Source: Candidatus Bathyarchaeota archaeon (GTDB lineage: Archaea; Thermoproteota; Bathyarchaeia; JAPDIZ01). Taken from it: DNA of 64,000 nt. The stretch covers positions 62,001 through 126,000 of the forward strand of contig JAPDIZ010000002.1 of NCBI GenBank assembly GCA_029259355.1, in the 5' to 3' direction. Shown here in pieces: positions 43,360 through 51,338 of the stretch (its first letter is position 1; each line of letters starts with the position of its first letter). A program made the translations under genes and the position numbers. The notes under the pieces are model-generated. The model was not told where the DNA came from and did no database searches. It saw only the letters and a program-made list of their open reading frames with translations.

Positions 43360-45483
43360 ATGGCGTACGGAAGAGAGATTACCCACATAATCAAGCGTGA
43401 TGGAAGCCTCGAGCCGTTTAACCCCGAGAAGATCAAGAACGCCATACACAAGGCTTTGGTGGCTACGCAGACGGAAGATGGTGAGCTAGCAGCCAACATA
43501 GCCGACGAGGCAATCGAGATAGTTCGCAACAGGTTCGCTGGGAAGACGCCTACCGTCGAAGACGTGCAGGACATCGTGGAGGAGGTGCTGATCAGGCGTG
43601 GTCTAGCGAAGGTTGCTAAAGCCTACATACTCTACCGTCAGCGAAGGACGGAGCTTAGGGAGGCAAAAGCCTTCCTTGGGGTTAGGGACGAGCTGAAGCT
43701 TTCGCTAAACGCCATAACCGTACTGAGGAGGAGGTATCTGCTAAAGGATGATAGAGGAGAAGTTGTTGAAACTCCGAGCCAGATGTTTTGGAGGGTTGCG
43801 AGGACCATAGCCTCCGTGGAGAGGCGCTACGACCCCAAAGCCGATGTGGAGGCTGTGGCCAAAAGGTTCTACGACATGATGAGCAACCTGCTGTTCCTAC
43901 CCAACTCCCCTACCCTGATGAACGCTGGCACGCCATTAGGCCAACTCTCTGCGTGCTTCGTAGTCCCCATCGAAGACTCTCTCGAGAGCATACTCGATGC
44001 GGTAAGGGCTATGGCCATCATAACGCGTACGGGTGGAGGGACGGGCTTCTCGTTTTCCAAGCTTAGGCCAAGAGGCGACATCATTAGCACCACCAAGGGA
44101 GTCGCCTCTGGCCCAGTCTCGTTCATGAGGATATTCGACGTAGTAACTGACGTGATCAAGCAGGGTGGTAGGAGAAGGGGCGCTAACATGGGCGTCCTCC
44201 GCTTCGACCACCCAGACATATTCGAGTTCGTAACCGCTAAGGCGAAGGAGGGGTTTCTAACCAACTTCAACCTCTCGGTTGCGGTAACCGACGACTTCAT
44301 GGAAGCGGCTAAGCAGAGGAAGGAAATTGAGCTGATAAATCCGAGAACTGGCGAAGCAGTTAGGACCGTAAACGCTGGAGACTTGTTTGAGCTGATAGCT
44401 ACCATGGCTTGGCAAACGGGCGACCCAGGCCTCCTCTTTATAGACGAGGTAAACCGCCACAACCCAATCCCACACGTAGGGGTTATCGAGAGCACAAACC
44501 CCTGCGGTGAGCAGCCTCTCCTACCCTGGGAGTCGTGCAACCTAGGCTCCATAGATGTCTCGAAGCTGGTGTACAACGGAGACGTAGACTGGGATAAGCT
44601 GGGGGAGCTTGTCAGGGATGCTGTTAGGTTTTTGGACGACGTGATAGACGCTAACAAGTTCCCGCTTCCGCAGATAGAGGAGATGACAAAAGCCAACAGA
44701 AAGATCGGGTTGGGCATAATGGGCTTCGCCGACCTGCTGGTGCAGCTCTGGATACCGTACGACTCGCAGGAAGCGATTTCGCTTGCTGAGAAGCTGATGA
44801 ACTTCATAACCTCTGAAGCGAGAAAAGCCTCTGAGGAGCTTGGGGAGCAGAGGGGTTCGTTCCCCAACTTCGAGGGAAGCGTCTGGGATCAGAGAGGATA
44901 CGGAGCTATGAGGAACGCCACGGTAACCACCATAGCTCCAACGGGCTCCATCAGCATAATAGCGGGCTGCTCAAGCGGTATAGAGCCGCTGTTCGCCATA
45001 GCCTTCATAAGAAACGTATTAGAGGGGACGAGGCTTCTCGAGGTCAACAAGCACTTCGAGACGATTGCGCGTGAGAGGGGATTCTACAGCAGGTCGCTGA
45101 TGACGGAGATAGCGAGGAAGGGCTCCATAAGGGATATTCCCGAGATACCGGAGGATGTCAAGAGAGTTTTCGTAACAGCCCACGATATTTCGCCTGAGTG
45201 GCACGTTAGGATGCAGGCAGCGTTTCAGAAGTACACTGACAATGCGGTTTCGAAGACCATAAACATGCCGTATAGCGCCACCATCGAGGACGTTAAGCGC
45301 GCTTTTATGCTAGCCTATGAGCTAAAGTGTAAGGGCATAACGGTATACCGTTATGGAAGCAAAAAGGAGCAGGTGCTGTACATAGGGACAGTACTGAGAG
45401 AAACCTCTGAGGAGCTTGAGTTCGTCACCGCAGACTCCGAGTACTCAGGGGGATGCCCAGCGCCCTTCTGCCCAACCCACTGA
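43360..45483 (+). CDS. nrdJ: Class II (B12-dependent) ribonucleotide reductase, NrdJ
   Basis: The 707-residue enzyme starts with an ATP-cone (about residues 5-90: IIKRDGSLEPFNPEKI), then the RNR core: SACFVVPIEDSLE, TGGGTGFSFSKLRPRGD, NPCGEQPLLPWESCNLGS (catalytic Cys and Glu) and APTGSISIIAGCSSGIEP. It reduces ribonucleotides to deoxyribonucleotides using adenosylcobalamin and needs no oxygen. The C-terminal CPAPFC would be the redox Cys pair, with four residues between the Cys. I use the ATG at 43360; the ORF track start at 43330 adds ten unconserved residues. A TATA-like CTTAATATG at 43316-43324 supports the location. Confidence 0.92.
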   Translation: MAYGREITHIIKRDGSLEPFNPEKIKNAIHKALVATQTEDGELAANIADEAIEIVRNRFAGKTPTVEDVQDIVEEVLIRRGLAKVAKAYILYRQRRTELREAKAFLGVRDELKLSLNAITVLRRRYLLKDDRGEVVETPSQMFWRVARTIASVERRYDPKADVEAVAKRFYDMMSNLLFLPNSPTLMNAGTPLGQLSACFVVPIEDSLESILDAVRAMAIITRTGGGTGFSFSKLRPRGDIISTTKGVASGPVSFMRIFDVVTDVIKQGGRRRGANMGVLRFDHPDIFEFVTAKAKEGFLTNFNLSVAVTDDFMEAAKQRKEIELINPRTGEAVRTVNAGDLFELIATMAWQTGDPGLLFIDEVNRHNPIPHVGVIESTNPCGEQPLLPWESCNLGSIDVSKLVYNGDVDWDKLGELVRDAVRFLDDVIDANKFPLPQIEEMTKANRKIGLGIMGFADLLVQLWIPYDSQEAISLAEKLMNFITSEARKASEELGEQRGSFPNFEGSVWDQRGYGAMRNATVTTIAPTGSISIIAGCSSGIEPLFAIAFIRNVLEGTRLLEVNKHFETIARERGFYSRSLMTEIARKGSIRDIPEIPEDVKRVFVTAHDISPEWHVRMQAAFQKYTDNAVSKTINMPYSATIEDVKRAFMLAYELKCKGITVYRYGSKKEQVLYIGTVLRETSEELEFVTADSEYSGGCPAPFCPTH

Positions 45484-45521
45484 GGGCAAAAAAGTAGGCG
45501 GCGGGTTGCCGCCTAAACCTT

Positions 45522-45950
45522 CTATCCTCTTGAGCGCCTACCCCTTCCCCGAGGACCTCGATAACCCCTCCCCGAGTAGCGCCTCGTCGAATAATCTACA
45601 GAATACTGCTTCTCAGATAGGTTATTTTCCCTATTGATGTCCTCTTCGGCGATCTCGGACTCCGACTGCTCGAGTGAGCCGAAGCGACCGACGTTTAGCC
45701 GCATAGAGCCTCTGAAAAGCGAGACAAATCCGTTCTTGACCTCGATAGTGTCTCCCACTGAGACTCTATCGATGTCTGCGTCCCAAAGCGTCATGTATAT
45801 CGTGCCAGTTTCGTCACCAACCAACACGTTGGAGACTCTGTGAATCGCACCATCTCGGCTCGAAACTACTTCGCGCTCATTCTCTTTTTCGAGGACTCTT
45901 GCGCGGACGTTGACGCCCTTGGAGTAGGGGGACAGCTCCTCTATCTTCAT
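45522..45950 (-). CDS. Single-stranded DNA-binding protein, crenarchaeal SSB type
   Basis: The 142-residue protein has one OB fold (KIEELSPYSKGVNVRARVLE, then VGDETGTIYMTLWDADIDRV, VGDTIEVKNGFVSLFRGSMRLN) followed by an acidic linker and a Gly/Arg-rich tail (GRGYRGPRGRGRRSRG). This layout resembles Sulfolobus-type SSB, which binds single-stranded DNA in replication and repair. The start ATG at 45950 has AGGAGATAC just upstream and trims 12 residues from the ORF. A basic tail is unlike the acidic tail of bacterial SSB. Confidence 0.85.
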   Translation of the reverse strand: MKIEELSPYSKGVNVRARVLEKENEREVVSSRDGAIHRVSNVLVGDETGTIYMTLWDADIDRVSVGDTIEVKNGFVSLFRGSMRLNVGRFGSLEQSESEIAEEDINRENNLSEKQYSVDYSTRRYSGRGYRGPRGRGRRSRG

Positions 45951-46082
45951 GTATCTCCTAGCTGAAGGAACCGACAACAGATTCACTCACACAGAGTTGA
46001 GATGTGTCCTAAAGGAACTCGGTAACTATTAAACCCTTTGGACGTTATGCCGAAGCTTTTTCCAACGCTACGAAGCGGATCG

Positions 46083-46631
46083 CTAGCTAGACTCTTCTCC
46101 AAAGAGAAGCCTTCTTCGCAGCAAGTCGAAGTCTATCTCTGCTTTAGACCTCCACCCAATAGCTAGGACGCCCTCCCCTTCCTTGACCAAGTAGCCCATC
46201 CTCACGAAGCGGTCGATCAAGCGGTCGATTCTCCAGTGAGGAAGCTTCTCCGCCAACAGTTCCTCGACTTCTCTCCTACCAGCTCTTCCTCCCCGCGCAA
46301 GCAGGTAGGCTACGCAAGCAGTTAAGGCGCCGAGGTCGTCGATTCTCCAGCCCAGCCTAACCAAGTCGGAGTAAGCTACTGGTTCGCGAGGAACAACCAA
46401 GAACCTCGCTCTATCCGGATCCTCCTCTCCCTCCTCTTCAAAAACAATCTTAATGGCTAAGCCCAAGGGCTCAAGCTCTTTGTCAAGGGCTTTCAAGACC
46501 TCTAAATAGCTTCTTCCCAAAGCCTTTCTCAGCTCCCAGCCCTTTGCCCCAGGAGTTCGGTGCCTCTGAATGAGGAGTAGCTGAGCAGCTCTCCTTATCT
46601 TTCGAACAAGCGCTGCGCTTTCTCCGCTCAC
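46083..46631 (-). CDS. KITE-like winged-helix subunit (Nse1/Nse3-like), SMC operon
   Basis: The 182-residue protein appears to have two winged-helix units: about residues 8-85 (LLIQRHRTPGAKGWELRKAL ending FLVVPREP) and about 95-170 (DLGALTACVAYLLARGGRAG, then RIDRLIDRFVRMGYLVKEGE and VLAIGWRSKAEID). Tandem winged helices following a kleisin gene are the hallmark of KITE proteins (ScpB, MukE, Nse1/Nse3). The second unit, ending with a GYLV...G.R..EID stretch, recalls Nse1/Nse3 more than ScpB, in my judgement. It overlaps the kleisin-like gene by 4 nt. Inference rests on context and fold-like pattern, not on a direct match. Confidence 0.6.
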   Translation of the reverse strand: MSGESAALVRKIRRAAQLLLIQRHRTPGAKGWELRKALGRSYLEVLKALDKELEPLGLAIKIVFEEEGEEDPDRARFLVVPREPVAYSDLVRLGWRIDDLGALTACVAYLLARGGRAGRREVEELLAEKLPHWRIDRLIDRFVRMGYLVKEGEGVLAIGWRSKAEIDFDLLRRRLLFGEESS

Positions 46632-47389
46632 TCAACGAGCCTCCTTAAGGAAATGGCGACCGACCTCGGAGTAGTTTTTCGAGGGCGCTTGATCCTCAGC
46701 TCTCCACTGGGGTCTTGCTCGATGAACGCGCCTTCCCTAGTAGCTACAAAGCTCACTGCGAGAGCCCTGATTACGCTATCGGCGTAACTCTCTCGTTTGA
46801 CGAAGCTCCAGTACTCGATGTCCTCACCACTCTCCCACTTTCTCCTAAGCTCTTGGCCCACCTCCTCTATTGCCTTCTCCAGCTCTTCGCGGCCGAGCAA
46901 GCCCAGCTCATCTAGAGCCTCTAGCTCAGTAGGTAAGACTTCCTCAAACCTCCTGCCAAGCCTCCTAAGCCTCCTCGCTATGGGCGGGAGGCTTCTCCAG
47001 TACTCCACAGCAGCTTCCAGCGCTTCTCGAGTTAGCGGGTTCGAAGCAACCACAGGCCTCATCGAAGCGGCAAGAGCTTTTCCAAGGCTTTTGAGGGAGA
47101 GCCTAGCCACGATCTCCCTCGTAGTCTCTGGGGTTAGGTGCGTGGGAGATGCTTGCCTAGCTATGGCGTCTCCCTGCAGCCCCAAGACCTGAGTCGCTTG
47201 GTAGATTGCCTCAGCGTCAAGCGAGTGCTCTTGAGGGCTTTGGAGGCTTGGAAGCATCTCAGCTAGCTCATCCAAGCACTCGCCAACGTCAACTTCGAGG
47301 GGGTCGAGCTTCCCCCCGCTAGCGGTTTTGAGCAAGTTTATCAGCTTCTGGAGGCGCTCCTCCCTCGCTTTTCTTCCGCGCATGCTCAT
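46628..47389 (-). CDS. Kleisin-like protein (Nse4-like C-terminus), SMC operon
   Basis: The 253-residue protein is helical and charged, with an N-terminal helical stretch (RKAREERLQKLINLLKTA) and a C-terminal winged-helix-like segment SYADSVIRALAVSFVATREG then FIEQDPSGELRIKRPRK. The latter resembles the Nse4 C-terminal domain pattern (small helix, SFLV.DG..., strand, G.., P.). Between them lie about 150 residues of helices that would bind the KITE subunit. The gene is sandwiched between the SMC-like and KITE-like genes with 4-bp overlaps on each side, exactly where a kleisin (ScpA, MukF, Nse4) is expected. Confidence 0.6.
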   Translation of the reverse strand: MSMRGRKAREERLQKLINLLKTASGGKLDPLEVDVGECLDELAEMLPSLQSPQEHSLDAEAIYQATQVLGLQGDAIARQASPTHLTPETTREIVARLSLKSLGKALAASMRPVVASNPLTREALEAAVEYWRSLPPIARRLRRLGRRFEEVLPTELEALDELGLLGREELEKAIEEVGQELRRKWESGEDIEYWSFVKRESYADSVIRALAVSFVATREGAFIEQDPSGELRIKRPRKTTPRSVAISLRRLVE

Positions 47390-49302
47390 CGCTCCACATA
47401 CCTCGCCTCAGACAACCCACCGACGTTTTGGACAACGATGACGTGTACGCTTTCGTCAACGGATGGGACGTAGCCGGGGGTTATCACAACGTACTGCGCT
47501 CGCTGCTCACCTCCCAGCATGGAGATGATGGCTCGGTACATAGCCTCCCTGTTGGCAGGGTCCATGTGGACGTCGAACTCATCCACTGCCCTAAAGGGCG
47601 AGACTACCTTCTGCTGAAGCGCGAGCAGAAAAGCCATGGTCGCTACGCTTCTCTCTCCACCGCTCTGAGTATATGGGTCGAGAACTCTTGGCTCAGCTCC
47701 CCTAAACCCAACCGCTAGCTCTAGCCCAGCGGTTTCGAGGTCTTGCGGGTTGCTAAGCCCTAAAAAGCCTCGAGCGCCCACCAGAGCCAAGATCTCGTTA
47801 TATACAGGCTCCACTTCCCTCAAGACCTTGGTAACCTGCTCCTCCCAAACCTTGAATCTCTTCCTCACCTCAGCCAATGCCTTCTCCCGATCTTGCTCAA
47901 GCTTCTCAAGCTTTTCCCTAAGCAACTCCAACCGCTTCTTGTGCTCCTCGTATCCCTTCTCAACCTTCTCAGAAACCTCACCCATGAGCGCAAGCTGAGA
48001 GGAGACTAGCCTAAGCTCCTCCAAAACCTCTGAAACAGCCCTAACTTGGCTGGGCCTTCTCCCAAGCTCACCAGCTCTAGCCTTCGCTTCCCTAAGGTCG
48101 CGCAACCCCTGCTCGATCTCTCGGCGCAGCCTGTTGGCGTCAGCCTCCAAAAACTCCCTCCGAACCATCAGCGAAGCCTCATCAACCCTCGCCTCCATCA
48201 GAGAAGCCACCAGCTCGTCGGCTTGAGACTCCAATCCCTCAAGCTCCGCGCCAGCTCGAGAAAAACTAGCCTCAATCAACCTAGCTCTCTCCGCTGCTTC
48301 CTCAGCTCTCCTAGCGTATTCTTGAGCTAGGTCGCTTAGCTGAGGGTATGCGCTAATTCTCTTCGAAAACTCTTCGCATAAGGATGAGGATGCCCTCGCT
48401 TCAGCAAGCGCTGCTAGCATAGACTCATAGTCTAACCGCTTGGACCTGATGTCTGCCTTGACCCCCGACAGCTTCTGCTGAATACCCTCTACCTCAACTC
48501 GCCTCTGCTCAAGCCTATCGCCTATTTCCTCAAGCCTCCTCTCAATCCTCGAAAGCCTATCCCTAAGCGATTCCACGCTCTTCTCCAGCCTAGCAACCTG
48601 CGCCCAAGCGTGTTCCAGCTCCAAAGCCTTCTTCCTCTCCACCAGCTGCCTCCACCTAAGCAGCTTGTCGTACTCTCGCTCCCAGTACGCCAAGAGATCC
48701 TCTGCTCTAGCCACAGCCTCTCTAACCCTCTCCTCCTCTCCGAGGACTGCCTCAAGCCTCTTCTGAGCTGAGAGAACTTTTTCACGGTAGCCAGTTAAGC
48801 CAACGGCTTCCTCGAGCATCCTAAGCCTTTCCTGCGGAGAGGTTGCGGCGAAGGACTCCATCATGTGCTGGTGCATGATGATCAGCATGTTGTCTGGGTT
48901 TATGCCAAGCCTCCTCATCACCTCGAGCACGTAGGACTTTGGCTCTTCTCGGTGGTTGACCTCGAACCAGTAGCTTCCGTCTCTGCGTAGGTATCGCGAC
49001 ACGATGAGCTTGTCCTCTCCCCTAAGCTTGGGGATCCTTCTACCCACACCCTCGAAAATCACCGAAACCCTAGCGATATCCTTTCCATGCCTTATGAGGT
49101 CGCTGAGCCTCCTAGACCTCTCGGTGTAGGTTTGGCCCAGCGCTATGGCTATGCCGAGGAGTATGGAGGACTTGCCAGCGCCGTTTGGCCCGCATATCAG
49201 GTTTAGCCCACGCCTCAGCGGAATCCTCGCGTACTCGTAGGACATGAAGTTCTCTAGAACTACCTCGGTGATGGCTGGGGTTTGCGCCGCCTTCGCCGAC
49301 AA
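47386..49302 (-). CDS. SMC5/6-like ATPase with short coiled coil
   Basis: A 638-residue ABC-class ATPase of the SMC superfamily. The head begins LENFMSYEYARIPLRRGLNL then CGPNGAGKSSILLGIAIALG (Walker A), with IRHGKDIARVSVIFEG and HQHMMESFAATSPQERL. The tail has YTQSGGERSVATMAFLLALQQ (signature) then FRAVDEFDVHMDPANRE (Walker B). QSGGERSVATM plus PFR.VDE..MDP is the Smc5 pattern, while DEFDV is like Smc6. Between the heads there are only about 320 residues of coiled coil, with no hinge of normal size and no Rad50 CxxC hook. It is the first gene of a three-gene operon with kleisin-like and KITE-like partners. Confidence 0.82.
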   Translation of the reverse strand: MSAKAAQTPAITEVVLENFMSYEYARIPLRRGLNLICGPNGAGKSSILLGIAIALGQTYTERSRRLSDLIRHGKDIARVSVIFEGVGRRIPKLRGEDKLIVSRYLRRDGSYWFEVNHREEPKSYVLEVMRRLGINPDNMLIIMHQHMMESFAATSPQERLRMLEEAVGLTGYREKVLSAQKRLEAVLGEEERVREAVARAEDLLAYWEREYDKLLRWRQLVERKKALELEHAWAQVARLEKSVESLRDRLSRIERRLEEIGDRLEQRRVEVEGIQQKLSGVKADIRSKRLDYESMLAALAEARASSSLCEEFSKRISAYPQLSDLAQEYARRAEEAAERARLIEASFSRAGAELEGLESQADELVASLMEARVDEASLMVRREFLEADANRLRREIEQGLRDLREAKARAGELGRRPSQVRAVSEVLEELRLVSSQLALMGEVSEKVEKGYEEHKKRLELLREKLEKLEQDREKALAEVRKRFKVWEEQVTKVLREVEPVYNEILALVGARGFLGLSNPQDLETAGLELAVGFRGAEPRVLDPYTQSGGERSVATMAFLLALQQKVVSPFRAVDEFDVHMDPANREAMYRAIISMLGGEQRAQYVVITPGYVPSVDESVHVIVVQNVGGLSEARYVER

Positions 49303-49372
49303 CTCTCACCAGCTCTAAGCAAGGCAAAATAGACACACAACCACGGATATGTGTTTTTGGAGGCGTTAAGCT

Positions 49373-50056
49373 TTGGTCTTGGCTGGGAAGGTATTCGTGG
49401 TCAGAGAGCACATGGAGCTCGCCACCATAGCCTCTAAGCTCAGAGACTACAGGAGGGAGGAGGTGTACGAAGAGGGCGACAAGACGCTTAAGCTGATCAC
49501 CGAGGTCGTGGGAATTGTTCCTCGAACAAACGCTATAAAAGCTGTTTTCAGCTACGACCAAGTGATCAGAGTTCCGCAGCGAGGAGAACTCGTCCCCATC
49601 GTAAGGACTTTTGAAGCTCCCTTCTGGTTTACGGAGTTTGGCGACAAGGTTTTGCTCACGGTTTTGGAGAAGAAGTTTAGGGCGAACTACATAGCTAACT
49701 CGCTGAGCGAGATACTCTTCATAGCGCCAGGCGCCATAGCTGAGGCGAGGATATCCCCAGAAACTCTCAGAGAGTTTCACGAGAAAAACCCGGAGAACAC
49801 TCGCGTAATCTTCTTCGACGACGTGGACATACCTAACGTCGAAAAGCTTTCGCTATACGGAGAAGAGCTTAGGAACACCTCGCTGTACAACGAGTACTTG
49901 AGCCGAGGAAAGATTTGGTACATAGTCTTCACCTCGCGCACGAGGGGATACGTGGTGGGCTTGACGAGAAACGCTGTCGTGGTGGTTTTCAGCGATGTAG
50001 ATGAGGAAGCCTTCTACGACTACGTCTACGAGGAGATCTTTCCCCTCATCGAGTAG
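49373..50056 (+). CDS. Conserved-looking protein of unknown function, divergent from SMC operon
   Basis: The 227-residue product is soluble, with alternating strands and helices; VLAGKVFVVREHMELATIAS, GELVPIVRTFEAPFWFTEFG and RVIFFDDVDIPNVEKLSLYG are regions of even composition typical of a globular domain. No known motif. The start is a TTG (49373 or 49379) with GGAGG about 9 nt before. It is transcribed divergently from the SMC operon across 70 bp, so shared regulation is possible. Confidence 0.6.
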   Translation: MVLAGKVFVVREHMELATIASKLRDYRREEVYEEGDKTLKLITEVVGIVPRTNAIKAVFSYDQVIRVPQRGELVPIVRTFEAPFWFTEFGDKVLLTVLEKKFRANYIANSLSEILFIAPGAIAEARISPETLREFHEKNPENTRVIFFDDVDIPNVEKLSLYGEELRNTSLYNEYLSRGKIWYIVFTSRTRGYVVGLTRNAVVVVFSDVDEEAFYDYVYEEIFPLIE

Positions 50057-50456
50057 CTTCCAAAGCCTCGCTGATCTCCTTAGCGTCGAAGGGAAGCCTC
50101 CTATACGCTGTGGCGAACTGCACGAGGGTGCATGCGTGGAGAGCGCCATCATCCCCTCTATAGACGATGGATACGCGCGGAGCTCCTGCGGATAGCCTAA
50201 GCGGAGATCCCTCAAAGACTTCGAGCTCCACAACCCTGTCTCTGTCGATGAAGACGAAGCCTCTCTGCGCCCAAACCAAGATGCCCTTCTTCGTCACTAA
50301 AACAAGAGCTCCCTCTTTAGCCACAGATGGAAGTGGGGGGCGAGACACCATTTCTCTGAGGAACCATGCAAAGTGTACTGAGAGAACCTCTTCTGCTCCA
50401 CGCCTCCTAAGCTCCTTCAGTGCTTCCTCTGGGAGGTACTTCTCCTCCACACTCAT
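50046..50456 (-). CDS. Hypothetical protein
   Basis: A 136-residue protein, mostly beta in its second half (EGALVLVTKKGILVWAQRGF, FIDRDRVVELEVFEG), resembling a small sensor or PH-like domain but not placed in a family. It overlaps the end of the convergent gene by 11 nt. The start ATG at 50456 is preceded by another ATG and a longer ORF to 50486; a TATA-like GGATATAAGC on the minus strand near 50495-50504 supports this promoter. Confidence 0.5.
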   Translation of the reverse strand: MSVEEKYLPEEALKELRRRGAEEVLSVHFAWFLREMVSRPPLPSVAKEGALVLVTKKGILVWAQRGFVFIDRDRVVELEVFEGSPLRLSAGAPRVSIVYRGDDGALHACTLVQFATAYRRLPFDAKEISEALEATR

Positions 50457-50548
50457 CATCGCCGCAGTCGCCAGACTAAAGGACAACTTTTTAGCTTATA
50501 TCCACCCCCTATTAAGTGTGCAACCGAAGAACGGAGATACATGTACAC

Positions 50549-50881
50549 ATGAGCGAAGACAAGTTTGAGGGAGTTGTTGCCGAAGCCATCGAAGAAGCTC
50601 TAAACGAGTACGGGAGAGCGGTGTATAGGGTGATCGAGTACTACCTCAGGACCAGGCACCAGCTCCCGATACACGAAGCCCCTCGAAGGCTTAGGGAGTT
50701 TTCAGTTGCGCTTAGGCTTATGTTCGGCTCGGGGGCAGGAATTATCGAGCGAAAAATCGCTCTCAAGCTCTGCGAAAAGCTTGGGGTGACGGAGGAGCCC
50801 TCACTTGACACGGGCTTAGAAGCCTTCGTCGAAAGCCTCAAAAACTCCTTGAGCATAGGCCAACGCGAGGTTAGGGGTTGA
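50549..50881 (+). CDS. NitrOD5-like helical domain protein
   Basis: The 110-residue helical protein (MSEDKFEGVVAEAIEEALNE, then YGRAVYRVIEYYLRTRHQLP, then GAGIIERKIALKLCEKLGV) resembles the NitrOD5 domain first noted in Nitrosopumilus-type archaea, often joined to V4R or sensor domains. It is coupled to the next gene by a 4-bp overlap (TTGA). A V4R protein (54299-54883) is encoded nearby. Assignment is by overall pattern only. Confidence 0.5.
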   Translation: MSEDKFEGVVAEAIEEALNEYGRAVYRVIEYYLRTRHQLPIHEAPRRLREFSVALRLMFGSGAGIIERKIALKLCEKLGVTEEPSLDTGLEAFVESLKNSLSIGQREVRG

Positions 50882-51189
50882 GCAAGCCGATATACGAAGT
50901 CGTGAAAAGGTTCGAGGGTGTGGAGGGTAGGGAGCAGCTCCTCGACGCAGTAGACCCCATCTTAGGCGATCTGCTAACCTCTTGGAAGCCCGATTGCTGC
51001 GACCAACCCCTTATAGACTTTTACTGTGACGAGTTTGTTGACGAGGGGGACGTTATTCGGTGCTGGGCCTGCTACCAATGCATATCCTGCGGAGCTTGGT
51101 GGGAAGACGAGTTCGTCATCGACGTGGTTAGGAAGGAGCTGAGGGTGCGGGCTCGGAGGCTACCCGACGACTTCTCTCCGCCGATGTAG
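50878..51189 (+). CDS. Cys-rich small protein, probably zinc-binding
   Basis: The 103-residue protein has CC near residue 40, C about 49, and CWACYQCISCGAWW (CxxCxxCxxC) near 62-75, enough ligands for one or two zinc or Fe-S sites. TTG start within the end of the preceding gene, so coupled translation. No family recognised. A minus-strand ORF overlaps its last 62 nt. Confidence 0.6.
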   Translation: MSKPIYEVVKRFEGVEGREQLLDAVDPILGDLLTSWKPDCCDQPLIDFYCDEFVDEGDVIRCWACYQCISCGAWWEDEFVIDVVRKELRVRARRLPDDFSPPM

Positions 51190-51331
51190 CGGTGTGGACG
51201 CCCTCAAGAAAAACCTCAAACAAGCGTGTTGCTCTCAAGTAGATGTTAGGCATCCCGCTAAGGGGTGGGCTCTCGTCTCTAGCCAAGAGACCAACGACTT
51301 TAGCGGTCATCACCCCATCGGGAGTGGGCAA
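51128..51331 (-). CDS. Possible small protein or frameshifted 3' extension
   Basis: On the minus strand PTPDGVMTAKVVGLLARDES and GMPNIYLRATRLFEVFLEGV read as protein-like sequence with AAGGAGGT just before the TTG start. It continues directly from the end of the gene at 51339-51953 in another frame, and runs 62 nt into the convergent Cys-rich gene. It may be the shifted C-terminus of the upstream gene, or a separate short gene. Confidence 0.3.
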   Translation of the reverse strand: MPTPDGVMTAKVVGLLARDESPPLSGMPNIYLRATRLFEVFLEGVHTATSAERSRRVASEPAPSAPS

Positions 51332-51338
51332 GACCTCC

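Noticed and set aside
43869-44867. 332-aa minus-strand ORF
   Set aside because: Antisense shadow of the strongly supported nrdJ gene.
50454-50465. ATGATGA word at 50464-50454 on the minus strand as a C box
   Set aside because: It coincides with the start codons of the 50046-50456 gene and has no suitable D boxes in reach.
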